This document shows positions 25,349 through 32,849 of a DNA stretch of 37,247 nucleotides, piece by piece. The stretch covers positions 1-37,247 of the forward strand of contig JAKATW010000030.1 in assembly GCA_021827945.1 (NCBI GenBank), given 5' to 3'. The DNA comes from Thermoplasmata archaeon. Lineage in GTDB: Archaea; Thermoplasmatota; Thermoplasmata; Thermoplasmatales; GCA-001856825. A program made the position numbers and the translations under genes. The number at the start of each line of letters is the position of its first letter. The stretch's first letter is position 1. The notes beneath the pieces are model-generated. The model was given only the letters and a program-made list of their open reading frames with translations, ran no database searches and was not told the origin of the DNA.

Positions 25349-26353
25349 ATGGGGCACCTGGAGAATGTTGCCTTACGTACGGTCAAGAGAAAGATCAGGA
25401 GCCTCTCTGGGAACAAGATTCCAGTGATTGCAGGGCACAAGCTCCTTTACACCTGCAACCTCAGATGTAAGGTGTGCCCATTCTGGAGGAGGATCGACCC
25501 TCCTCTGCTGAGCTTAGATGAAGAGACAAAGATGATGGATTCCCTTGCCTCCATAGGTGTCTCCTTCATGGGTTTCGAGGGAGGAGAACCATTCCTCCGG
25601 AAGGAACTGCTGGAGATACTGAAACTGTCGCACGAACGATTCTTTACTTCTTTGGTATCTAACGGATGGATGCTCGCAAATCGTATCAAGGAGGTAAGGG
25701 AATACGTGGACTATGTGTTCGTATCTATAGATGGAGTTGGAGAGGTCCACGACAGACTTAGGGGAGTGGAAGGGTCGTTTGAGAGAGCCAGGGAAGGGAT
25801 AGCCGTTGCGAGCAAAGAAGTGCCGCTATCCCTCAGTAGCACGATCACGTCTGAGAACACGGACCAGGTCGAAAGAATAGTAGATTTTGCTAGAGAGATG
25901 GATGTATCCGTATCGTTCCAGGTCGTCTACGATTATTCAACTGCGGAGAAGATGTTTCCCTCCTCAGCGAAGCTCAGGGGGGCCCTGTTCAAGCTTCTGG
26001 ACCTAAAGAAATCTGGTGCGCCTATCGTTGAGTCGAAGGAATACTTCGAATCCGTCATAAACTCTTGGTACAATGGCAAAGGCTGGAAGTGCAAACCCTG
26101 GCTCGTCATCAACATAGATCCGGAGGGGAGGGTGGTCTTGCCCTGCTACGCTCTTAGCGAATACACCGGCTCAAAGAGGGTATGGGAGATCGATCTTCCA
26201 AGGGTTTGGAATTCTGTAGACTGGGAGCAATATGAGACCTGCAACAAGTGTGCGCTTTCCTGCTATCTCGAACCATCACTCTTCAGCTGGGACAATTTTA
26301 GTATGGTCAAGGAGAGAATCATAGACAATATGCTCTCCTACATAGTAGAGTAA
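25349..26353 (+). CDS. Radical SAM protein with SPASM/twitch-like C-terminus
   Basis: The 334-aa protein has the radical SAM cluster motif C36NLRC40KVC43 (CX3CX2C), the SAM-binding FEGGEPFLR near 76-84 and the VSIDGVGEVHDRLRG segment. The C-terminus has extra cysteines (WKCKPW, VLPCYA, CNKCALSC) that would bind one auxiliary [4Fe-4S] cluster as in SPASM or twitch domains. Such enzymes modify peptides, cofactors or lipids by radical chemistry. There is no small precursor peptide or cofactor gene beside it, so the substrate is unknown. It is divergent from the kor-hdr-etf operon and shares its 160-nt upstream region. Confidence 0.88.
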   Translation: MGHLENVALRTVKRKIRSLSGNKIPVIAGHKLLYTCNLRCKVCPFWRRIDPPLLSLDEETKMMDSLASIGVSFMGFEGGEPFLRKELLEILKLSHERFFTSLVSNGWMLANRIKEVREYVDYVFVSIDGVGEVHDRLRGVEGSFERAREGIAVASKEVPLSLSSTITSENTDQVERIVDFAREMDVSVSFQVVYDYSTAEKMFPSSAKLRGALFKLLDLKKSGAPIVESKEYFESVINSWYNGKGWKCKPWLVINIDPEGRVVLPCYALSEYTGSKRVWEIDLPRVWNSVDWEQYETCNKCALSCYLEPSLFSWDNFSMVKERIIDNMLSYIVE

Positions 26354-26577
26354 TTCAATGACAAGAAAGGATAAGGCAACCAATAGAAACGAAAGAAGAT
26401 ATTGAGAATACGAGAGCGTCAATAGAGACGCAGGGAAACCAACTTAGGACTTACTGTGGCAAATGTGCCTAATGAACCTTTTGGGACACTCGAACACGAA
26501 TCAATGAATGTCAACACACTCTAACTGTCCCTCTAATGCGCATCCTCAGATACGCAGTCGGAAATTCCGAAGAACAG

Positions 26578-26662
26578 TGCGGAGGGCCGGATTTGAACCG
26601 GCGAACCCCTATGGAAACAGATCTTGAGTCTGTCGCCTTTGGCCAAGCTCGGCAACCTCCGC
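26578..26662 (-). tRNA. tRNA-Leu (anticodon CAA)
   Basis: The 85-nt class II tRNA folds by eye: acceptor GCGGAGG with CCTCCGC, D arm from GCCGAGCTTGGCC, anticodon stem ACAGA/TCTGT around loop CTCAAGA (anticodon CAA), a long variable arm and the T arm GCCGG-TTCAAAT-CCGGC. Discriminator A precedes no encoded CCA. It decodes UUG. No intron is present. It lies immediately downstream of gcvPB on the same strand with its own TATA box. Confidence 0.95.
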
Positions 26663-26683
26663 TGGGGGGAGAACTGTTGGAAA

Positions 26684-26692
26684 CTTATATTA
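26684..26692 (-). promoter_or_regulatory. TATA box of tRNA-Leu, contains gcvPB stop codon
   Basis: TAATATAAG on the minus strand is centred 26 nt before the first base of the tRNA and encodes the last codons and TAA of gcvPB. The predicted transcription start coincides with the mature tRNA 5' end. Confidence 0.65.
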
Positions 26693-28160
26693 CTTGCTGT
26701 AGTGGCTCCCTTTGCTCCTTTCGAACCATTCTCAGGGTCGGCTTTGGATTCTTTGAGGCGTCGACATCGTCGATCCTCGTGACTTTCAGATTCATAGGTT
26801 CCTTTTCAAAAGTTTCGTGTGTCAATTTGAGTGTTTGTCTTACGGTCTCAACAAACAGATCCATCTCTGCCTTTGTAGCACTTTCAGTTGGTTCAATCAT
26901 GAGAGCCTCAGGAACGATGAGGGGGAAGTAGATGGTCGGGGCATGGACTCCGTTATCTATCAGGTGCTTAGCAATGTCCCCTGCCTTTGGCATGTTCTGT
27001 CCTACGGATGAAGCTACGAATTCGTGTTTTTTGACTGTTTTGCCTGGTACTGGCATGAATTCCTGGATCTTTTTCCTCATATAGTTGGAGTTCAGGACTG
27101 CAGTTTCACAAGCGTCTCTGAGACCTTCCTCTCCCATCATTTTTATGTAAGTCCAGGCCCTTACAAGTACGCCGAAATTTCCGTAGAAGCTAGCTACTTT
27201 CCCTATCGATTTCGGTGGGGCATAGTCGTTGTAGTACTTCTCACCATCAAACGTTACCAGTGGATAGGGAAGGAAATCCTTGAGTTTCTCTACCACTCCC
27301 ACAGGTCCCGCACCTGGCCCTCCGCCCCCATGAGGCGTGGAGAATGTCTTGTGGAGGTTGAGGTGGACTATATCGAATCCCATCTTGGCAGGGGTGGTCT
27401 TTGTCATAATTCCATTCAGATTTGCGCCATCGTAGTAGAGCAGAGCCCCTTTAGAATGAGCATAGTTTGCCATTTCTACAATCTTATCCTCAAAGATTCC
27501 TAGTGTGTTCGGATTTGTGATCATGAACGCGGCGGTCCTCTCCGTTACTGCCTCTTTGAACTTTTCGATGTCAACTGTTCCATCTGGGGTGGAAGGAATC
27601 TGGACCACTTCGAAACCTGCCATGTGAGATGATGCAGGGTTGGATCCATGTGCAGAATCTGGAACTACGACCTCCCTTCTGGTTTCAAGCTCCTTCTTGC
27701 ACTCGAAATATGCCCTTACTATTGATAGTCCGGTAAACTCTCCTCCCGCTCCAGCAAGCGGTTGGAGTGTTATCTCGTCCATTCCAGTAATCTTCTTGAG
27801 AGACTCTGAGAGTTCGTAGAGCAGTTTCAATGCGCCCTGGACCTCGCCGCAATCCTGAAGAGGATGGATCATCCTGAATCCCTCCAGGCCTGCGATTTCA
27901 TCGTTGATCTTTGGGTTATACTTCATTGTACAGGATCCCAGGGGGTAAAAGCCGGTATCTGCACCGAAATTCATTTCTGAGAGTTTCACAAAGTGCCTGA
28001 TGACTGAAAATTCTTCCCTGTCACCAATTCCAACACTTTCTCTCTTCATGATCTCTGGTACTGTTATTTTGAAGTTCTCGTTCTCCCGAGGAATCTTTAA
28101 GGTTCTCCTTCCCCTTAAATCGAGGATGATTGGCTCATCAAACACGGCCTGATGATACAT
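26685..28160 (-). CDS. gcvPB: Glycine dehydrogenase (decarboxylating) subunit 2
   Basis: The 491-aa protein is the C-terminal half of the PLP-dependent P-protein of the glycine cleavage system. The Schiff-base lysine is K271 in HLNLHKTFSTPHGGGGPG; the PDSAHGSNPAS, NPNTLGIFE and YYDGANLNGI segments are canonical. With subunit 1 it decarboxylates glycine and loads the aminomethyl group on lipoyl-GcvH. GcvH and GcvT are not in the window. The ATG follows the gcvPA stop directly (TAGATG), so the subunits are coupled. Confidence 0.96.
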   Translation of the reverse strand: MYHQAVFDEPIILDLRGRRTLKIPRENENFKITVPEIMKRESVGIGDREEFSVIRHFVKLSEMNFGADTGFYPLGSCTMKYNPKINDEIAGLEGFRMIHPLQDCGEVQGALKLLYELSESLKKITGMDEITLQPLAGAGGEFTGLSIVRAYFECKKELETRREVVVPDSAHGSNPASSHMAGFEVVQIPSTPDGTVDIEKFKEAVTERTAAFMITNPNTLGIFEDKIVEMANYAHSKGALLYYDGANLNGIMTKTTPAKMGFDIVHLNLHKTFSTPHGGGGPGAGPVGVVEKLKDFLPYPLVTFDGEKYYNDYAPPKSIGKVASFYGNFGVLVRAWTYIKMMGEEGLRDACETAVLNSNYMRKKIQEFMPVPGKTVKKHEFVASSVGQNMPKAGDIAKHLIDNGVHAPTIYFPLIVPEALMIEPTESATKAEMDLFVETVRQTLKLTHETFEKEPMNLKVTRIDDVDASKNPKPTLRMVRKEQREPLQQVI

Positions 28161-29492
28161 CTATGCCACCTCCCTCAGGAATTCCCTGTATGCATTGAAA
28201 TCTTCATTCGTATTTCTCTCTGTCACATTGGTCACAATATTTACCTGGTTCCTGTCGTTAAATCCATAGTCCTTCCCGAGCATGTACCCCGGGTTCAGAT
28301 TGTACTTCTTGGCTATCCGGCTTACGAACGTTTTAGACTCCTTGAGTCTGATCAAAAATTCATTGAAAACAGGAGATCCTTCATATGGAAAATACGTGCC
28401 AAACTCTTTTGCGATCTCAATGAGTTCTCTCGTTCTGCCCATGTTGACTTCTCCAATCTTTCTGAGACCTGAGTCTCCAAGCAAAGAGAGATATACGGCT
28501 GATGCAACTGCCATCAGTGCCTGATTGCTAGTCATGTTGGTTACTGCCCTCTCTCTCCTAATGTGCTGCTCTCTGGTCTGGAGAATCATTGAAAATGCAA
28601 CATTACCATTGTGATCTTTAGTCATTCCCATAATCTTTCCCGGCATCTTTCTGATATATTGTTCCTTAGTTCCGAACAAGCCAACTACTGGACCTCCATA
28701 ATTGAGACCGAGACCCAGCACCTGCCCTTCCCCAATTGCAATGTCTGCGCCGAATTTTCCCGGTGGAGCAAGTACTCCCAGAGAGATTGGGTTAACTCCA
28801 GCTACGAATAATCTCTCCTCTCCAATCATCTCTTTGATCTTTGAGACGTTTGTATCTATGATGCCGAACATGTTTGGATACTCCGCATAGACTCCAGATG
28901 TATTTTCAGTGATCATCTTTTCAAGAGAAGATAGATCGATCATTCCCCTGTCGTCAAAATCGACCTCCTTAATTCTTATGCCTGCACCTTTAGCATAGTT
29001 GTCCAGAACGGCCCGCCTGTTTCTGCTTATGTACTTAGGAACTATGAACTCATCCTTGCCCGTTATGTTCTTCGCCATTCTAGCAGCTTCACCTAGGGAG
29101 GTGGCCACATCGTACATTGAAGAATTTACCGCATCCATCTCTAGGAGCTCTGCAACAAGGCTCTGATACTCGTAAAGAGCCTGCATTATGCCCTGAGATA
29201 TCTCTGCCTGATAGGGGGTGTATGCTGTCAAGAATTCGTTCCTGTTCACGACATTGGCTATGGCAGCTGGAACGAAATGATTATACATACCGAAACCCAG
29301 GAACGAATGCTGCTGATTGACCGTCTTGTTCATGCCTGCATACTCACCAGCTACTCTCCTTATTTCATCTTCATCCAGTCCTATGGGAAGACCCAATATT
29401 CTGGTTCTTATTGATTCTGGGATGTCTCTGAAAAGTTCATCGGGACTTTGGATTTTTAACTCCTTCAATAATTCTGATAGATCGTTACTCAT
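28161..29492 (-). CDS. gcvPA: Glycine dehydrogenase (decarboxylating) subunit 1
   Basis: The 443-aa N-terminal-half subunit of glycine decarboxylase starts ...FRDIPESIRTR and contains SFLGFGMYNHFVPA, TAYTPYQAEISQGIMQALYEYQ and EGQVLGLGLNYGGPVVGLFG. Length and motifs match the two-gene P-protein of archaea and Gram-positive bacteria. It is the first gene of the pair. Its minus-strand TATA-like TTTTATT (about 29520-29526) is half of a perfect palindrome shared with the divergent transporter region, leaving a leader of only a few nt. Confidence 0.96.
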   Translation of the reverse strand: MSNDLSELLKELKIQSPDELFRDIPESIRTRILGLPIGLDEDEIRRVAGEYAGMNKTVNQQHSFLGFGMYNHFVPAAIANVVNRNEFLTAYTPYQAEISQGIMQALYEYQSLVAELLEMDAVNSSMYDVATSLGEAARMAKNITGKDEFIVPKYISRNRRAVLDNYAKGAGIRIKEVDFDDRGMIDLSSLEKMITENTSGVYAEYPNMFGIIDTNVSKIKEMIGEERLFVAGVNPISLGVLAPPGKFGADIAIGEGQVLGLGLNYGGPVVGLFGTKEQYIRKMPGKIMGMTKDHNGNVAFSMILQTREQHIRRERAVTNMTSNQALMAVASAVYLSLLGDSGLRKIGEVNMGRTRELIEIAKEFGTYFPYEGSPVFNEFLIRLKESKTFVSRIAKKYNLNPGYMLGKDYGFNDRNQVNIVTNVTERNTNEDFNAYREFLREVA

Positions 29493-29519
29493 ATTGACCG
29501 GGTCGATATCATTTAGAGG

Positions 29520-29536
29520 AATAAAACTGTTTTATT
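29520..29536. promoter_or_regulatory. Palindrome in gcvPA / MFS divergent promoter region
   Basis: AATAAAACTGTTTTATT is a perfect 8-bp inverted repeat around a single T. One half coincides with the likely gcvPA TATA box. It may be a transcription-factor operator or simply the chance outcome of AT-rich promoter sequence. Confidence 0.45.
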
Positions 29537-29552
29537 GATTTAACCAAAATAA

Positions 29553-29563
29553 AAAGATATTTA
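29553..29563 (+). promoter_or_regulatory. TATA box of MFS transporter gene
   Basis: AAGATATTTAG is centred about 28 nt before the GTG at 29586, which supports that start over the TTG at 29568. Confidence 0.45.
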
Positions 29564-29585
29564 GAACTTGCAATGTTCTCATACA

Positions 29586-30746
29586 GTGGATTCGAGATAT
29601 CTCCTATTCGTCGCGAGAGCCTTAAGGGGCTTCATATATGGAGTCTTCTCGGTCATCACAATCATATACCTGATAGATAACAAGTTATCTCCTCTGGAGG
29701 CCGGTCTGACGGTGACTGCCTCCATTTTGATAGGTTCATTTCTCACGTTCTACATAACATCCAGGTTTGGAATTGGCTATTCCAGAGCATTCCTTCTCCT
29801 CTTTTCCTTCCTTCTTTTCGCTGGTATAACTGGTATCTTCTTAAGCCCTAGCCCTCTCTTAAAGGCGCTTTTTGCAATGGTCGGGTCGCTAGGAGTGAAC
29901 CCATCTGACAATACAATATTCTCAGCTTATGAACAACCGATCATTGCTAGGATCAAGGAAGACCAACACTCGAAGAACAAACTATTTGCGCGTTACACTT
30001 TCGGGGGCTACATAGCGTCCTCCTTTGGTGCAGCTGCCCTGAATCTGGGGCTGAACCTTTCCTTTGAGATTTCTATAGTATTCGCCCTGGTCGTCATCCT
30101 GTCTTATCTGTTCATACCAAAAATACAGGGGAATAAGAGATTAAAGACAGCAAGAGTGAGCAAGCAGAGCAAGAAAATCACAAGAGACGTCAGCGCTCTC
30201 TTCTCAGTGGATGCTGCCGCAGGAGGATTCGTACTTCAGAGTCTCATGGCGTATTGGTTTAAGTTAAGATATTCCATCAACCTTTCACAGCTCGGTTACG
30301 TTTTCATGGTAGTTGACGTAATAACAGCACTTTCAGTTCTGGTTACTCCTTATATCTCCTCGAGAATCGGACTCGTAAGGACAATGGTTTTCACGCACTT
30401 ACCTTCAAATGTCTTCCTCATCCTGATCCCCCTTGTTCCGACGCTCCCACTATCGCTCCTATTTCTTTTCCTGAGGCAGAGCATTAGTCAGATGGACGTT
30501 CCTACTAGACAGTCTTATCTGAACAGTGTCGTTGAGGGGGAGGACAGGAGCTACGTCGTAGGAGTGTCCAATGCTCTCAGAAGCGCATCGAGTGGTGCGT
30601 CTCCATATATTTCTTCTTACATGATTTCCGTCGCAGCCGGAGCACTTTCGTTTGTCGCAGGCGGGGCTATAAAAATAGCATATGATATTGCATTCTACGA
30701 AAGATTTAAAAGTTTAAAAGAGCATTATGGAAGAGAGGAAAAATGA
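29586..30746 (+). CDS. Major facilitator superfamily transporter
   Basis: The protein of about 386 aa has 11-12 hydrophobic segments with a charged central loop (PKIQGNKRLKTARVSKQSKKITRD, residues about 185-208 of the track ORF) that separates two six-helix halves, as in MFS carriers. The C-terminal half includes DVPTRQSYLNSVVEGEDRSYVVGVSNALRS, a motif-rich loop also seen in MFS proteins of the multidrug-like type. The track start is TTG at 29568; the GTG at 29586 fits the TATA spacing better. The stop overlaps the small zinc protein gene (ATGA). The substrate is unknown. Confidence 0.85.
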   Translation: MDSRYLLFVARALRGFIYGVFSVITIIYLIDNKLSPLEAGLTVTASILIGSFLTFYITSRFGIGYSRAFLLLFSFLLFAGITGIFLSPSPLLKALFAMVGSLGVNPSDNTIFSAYEQPIIARIKEDQHSKNKLFARYTFGGYIASSFGAAALNLGLNLSFEISIVFALVVILSYLFIPKIQGNKRLKTARVSKQSKKITRDVSALFSVDAAAGGFVLQSLMAYWFKLRYSINLSQLGYVFMVVDVITALSVLVTPYISSRIGLVRTMVFTHLPSNVFLILIPLVPTLPLSLLFLFLRQSISQMDVPTRQSYLNSVVEGEDRSYVVGVSNALRSASSGASPYISSYMISVAAGALSFVAGGAIKIAYDIAFYERFKSLKEHYGREEK

Positions 30747-30979
30747 CGGTTCTTTCTCTCTGTTACATATGCGGCATGCCAGCGGGGGTAACATGCAAAA
30801 TGTGCGGCAAGCCCGTCTGCTCTGAGCACTATGTGGCGAGATTGGAACTGTGCGTCAAGTGTGCCGGGAAACTGCACTCCCAGAGGTTAGTCTATAAAAG
30901 ACTGAAGGTAGAGATTCCACATTCGACATCTGCGACACCATTGAAAAGCACAGCCTCCAAAAATCAAAATCGGTCTTGA
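30743..30979 (+). CDS. Small zinc-binding protein (B-box/HIT-like)
   Basis: The 78-aa protein has eight potential ligands in its first 40 residues: C7, C10, C18, C21, C26, H29, C37 and C40, arranged as interleaved CxxC pairs (CYIC, CKMC, CVKC) that can hold two zinc ions like a B-box or HIT finger. The rest is a polar low-complexity tail. It is coupled to the MFS gene by ATGA. Its last 125 nt overlap the 3' end of the convergent Toprim gene on the other strand. The function is unknown; a protein- or nucleic-acid-binding role is possible. Confidence 0.8.
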   Translation: MTVLSLCYICGMPAGVTCKMCGKPVCSEHYVARLELCVKCAGKLHSQRLVYKRLKVEIPHSTSATPLKSTASKNQNRS

Positions 30980-31262
30980 CTTCATAAGAATTCAGGTGCC
31001 TTATAAGTGAAGAGGTGAGTCTTTTCCCTTTTGGATCCCAGTCCATCAGGAGTATCACCTCCTTGTGTTCCGTGGACAGGTTTCTACAAAACTTCTCAAT
31101 CGTCACCCGAGAATGGAGCTGTATTATCTCTCCCTCAAAGCTCAACTTTCTCAGAGCTCTGATATCGTTCTTTCCCTCCACAATTATAGGAATAGATCGA
31201 TTCCTCTCTCTCAAATCTTCCAGTGATTTGAAGATCCTCTCAACGTTGTCTTTAGCACTCAA
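30855..31262 (-). CDS. Toprim domain protein (UPF0292-like)
   Basis: The protein of about 135 aa carries the Toprim fold: the glutamate motif IPIIVEGKNDIRALRKL and the DxD-type motif LLMDWDPKGKRL. A C-terminal NVESLPS segment resembles that of the archaeal small Toprim family. Toprim domains bind Mg2+ and act on nucleic-acid phosphodiesters (primases, topoisomerases, RNase M5-like enzymes). The track start is GTG at 31271, but that GTG lies inside GAGGGTGA, a good ribosome binding site for the TTG at 31262, so I prefer the TTG. It is the last gene of a three-gene operon. Confidence 0.82.
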   Translation of the reverse strand: MSAKDNVERIFKSLEDLRERNRSIPIIVEGKNDIRALRKLSFEGEIIQLHSRVTIEKFCRNLSTEHKEVILLMDWDPKGKRLTSSLIRHLNSYEVKTDFDFWRLCFSMVSQMSNVESLPSVFYRLTSGSAVSRHT

Positions 31263-31278
31263 CGGACTCACCCTCTAA

Positions 31279-31971
31279 TCAGATGGCCTTCGCCCTCACT
31301 ATCAGTTTCTCCGATTCTAATTCCAGGGGGGAGAGATCATAGTCGCCAAAAGTCCCATCAACCTCAAAATTCTCTGAAGTCAACATCTCCCTCAGCTCTT
31401 CTGGAGTTATGGGATAAATGGTTATAGTCTTTTCCACGCTTCTCTTGGTCTGATCGAAAATGCTGTATGAGTACCTGAGCTGGTAACGGTCCCTCAGTCT
31501 CCTCGCCTTCATCTTGAGTGAAATCTCGGTCCTGCCGTCGTTGAACTTTGAGATATCGTATGTTCCTCTCCTTAGCGTGAAACCATTGATGATGTCGACG
31601 AAAAGGAACCCATTCCTGTTCAGGACTCTTCTGGCCTCACTCAGTATCGATTTTTTCTGCTCGTTTGGAACCAGCAGCAAGCTGTTCAGCCCTATGATCA
31701 CGGTGTTGAAGTATTTCTTGAATGGAAGCGTTCTCGCATCTCCCATTACCTTTATAAAGGAGTTGACTGACTTCCTGAGCATGTTGGGATTGATCTCTAG
31801 TCCAATGCCTCCATTGAATTTTGAAATTATCCTCCCAGTACCTGCAAATATCTCCAGATAAGGTGGGGTTGCTGACATAGACTTGTAGAAGGATATGTCT
31901 TGGCTGAATATGCCGTATATCTTGTCATAGTATGTCGATTCGAAATCATAGAAATCTTCAATTTCCCTCAT
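31279..31971 (-). CDS. SAM-dependent class I methyltransferase
   Basis: The 230-aa protein has motif I YLEIFAGTGRIISKF, an acidic end of strand 2 (GIGLEINPNML), MGDARTLPF as motif III and VIIGLNSLLLV, followed by LNRNGFLFVDIINGF. This is a Rossmann-fold methyltransferase with substrate unknown. The C-terminal part is strand-rich (RYSYSIFDQTKRSVEKTITIYPITPEEL). The ATG overlaps the stop of the adenosine-specific kinase family gene (ATGA), and the Toprim gene follows 16 nt later, so one operon joins three possibly nucleotide- or RNA-related functions. Confidence 0.88.
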   Translation of the reverse strand: MREIEDFYDFESTYYDKIYGIFSQDISFYKSMSATPPYLEIFAGTGRIISKFNGGIGLEINPNMLRKSVNSFIKVMGDARTLPFKKYFNTVIIGLNSLLLVPNEQKKSILSEARRVLNRNGFLFVDIINGFTLRRGTYDISKFNDGRTEISLKMKARRLRDRYQLRYSYSIFDQTKRSVEKTITIYPITPEELREMLTSENFEVDGTFGDYDLSPLELESEKLIVRAKAI

Positions 31972-32447
31972 CGTTTATATCCTATATCCCTCAGAAATTT
32001 CTTTCTCTCTTCAATGTCTCCGATCTTTTCAACACCAAGGGGTCTCTCTCCATCCAGTACTCCCATGACGCCCCTCCGATCTCCCTCCTCTGCAACAACA
32101 ACTGATAGGGGGTTGGAGGTCGCGGCGTAAAGATTGAGCACTTCTGGAATGTTCCTGATGTGCGGAATCGCGTTGATGGGGAATGAATCCTTAAGGTGTA
32201 CAATGAATACGTGACCGCTACCGAGTTTTTCTGCATTCTTGACTGCACGTTTTATGAGGACTTCATCGTTTCCGTCGAATCTGATCAACCTCCTTCCCGA
32301 TGCCTCGCAGAAGGCTATTCCGAACGTGGCAGTCGGAGACGAGTTCTTGATAGCCTCGTACAGGTCTTCCACCGACTTGATGAAGTGAGACTGTCCAAGG
32401 ATTACATTCTCATCTTCCTTTTCGATGTCTACAACTGAAAAATTCAC
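31968..32447 (-). CDS. Adenosine-specific kinase family protein (PF04008, DUF355)
   Basis: The 159-aa protein matches the archaeal family with sequence features GQSHFIKSVEDLYEAI, FGIAFCEASGRRLIRFDGND, GHVFIVHLKDSFPINAI, NIPEVLNLYAATSNPLSVVVAE and the C-terminal GVMGVLDGERPLGVE. The Pfam family is called adenosine-specific kinase after a structural study of a Pyrobaculum homologue; its physiological role is unsettled. The start is GTG, which lies 26 nt from a palindromic TATA box, so the transcript is leaderless. It is the first gene of the operon with the methyltransferase and Toprim genes. Confidence 0.9.
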   Translation of the reverse strand: MNFSVVDIEKEDENVILGQSHFIKSVEDLYEAIKNSSPTATFGIAFCEASGRRLIRFDGNDEVLIKRAVKNAEKLGSGHVFIVHLKDSFPINAIPHIRNIPEVLNLYAATSNPLSVVVAEEGDRRGVMGVLDGERPLGVEKIGDIEERKKFLRDIGYKR

Positions 32448-32468
32448 TAATTATCAATGAATACACAC

Positions 32469-32478
32469 ATAAATTTAT
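32469..32478. promoter_or_regulatory. Bidirectional palindromic TATA box
   Basis: ATAAATTTAT is its own reverse complement. It is centred 26-28 nt from GTG codons on both sides: 32447 on the minus strand and 32502 on the plus strand. One element could therefore drive two divergent leaderless genes. Confidence 0.55.
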
Positions 32479-32501
32479 TTTCCTTGTCGAGATTGAAAGG
32501 A

Positions 32502-32849
32502 GTGAAGGCTTTACTTGTGAGAAGAGAGCGAGTAAGGGAAGTCAGGGACGGCCTAATTTCCATGGGGATTGAGTTTTACGAGGAGAGGGACAATTTTCAC
32601 TTCCTGTTCATATTTCCAGAATTGAAGGAGAGCACGGGCTTGAATGGCAAAGTCTGCTATTTAGTGAGTGAAGAAATAGGGGAGGTCAGTACTTCTGGGA
32701 GCACATTCAAGATCGAAGGTCCAAGAGACGCCATTAACCTCTTCGCCCCCCTGTTCGAAAAAAGAGGCTTGAAGGCCAGGATGGAGAACCCTGAGAACCT
32801 GATAGAAATAAAGAAATGGGGGACTAAGTACCTGATCAGTGTCGCCTGA
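32502..32849 (+). CDS. Small alpha/beta protein, unrecognised
   Basis: With the GTG at 32502 as start the protein has 115 aa and begins with a beta strand (KALLVRRERVREVRDGLISMG). The track start at 32457 lies upstream of the palindromic TATA box and would need a different promoter. Content: a strand-helix-strand opening, FHFLFIFPEL, GKVCYLVSEEIGE, then a helical FAPLFEKRGLKARM and a final strand. The opening loosely recalls the small N-terminal domain of archaeal Trm5 tRNA methyltransferases, but the catalytic domain is absent, so no function is assigned. Its 3' end overlaps the convergent L15e gene by 14 nt. Confidence 0.65.
   Translation: MKALLVRRERVREVRDGLISMGIEFYEERDNFHFLFIFPELKESTGLNGKVCYLVSEEIGEVSTSGSTFKIEGPRDAINLFAPLFEKRGLKARMENPENLIEIKKWGTKYLISVA

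Noticed and set aside
26354-26577. Possible direct repeats (CAATAGAAACG / CAATAGAGACG) as a CRISPR-like trace
   Set aside because: Only two short imperfect copies, with no regular spacing and no cas gene.
31968-32447. First thought to be the KEOPS subunit Cgi121
   Set aside because: The motifs FCEASGRRL, KDSFPINAI and NIPEVLNLYAATSNP match the adenosine-specific kinase family (PF04008) instead.
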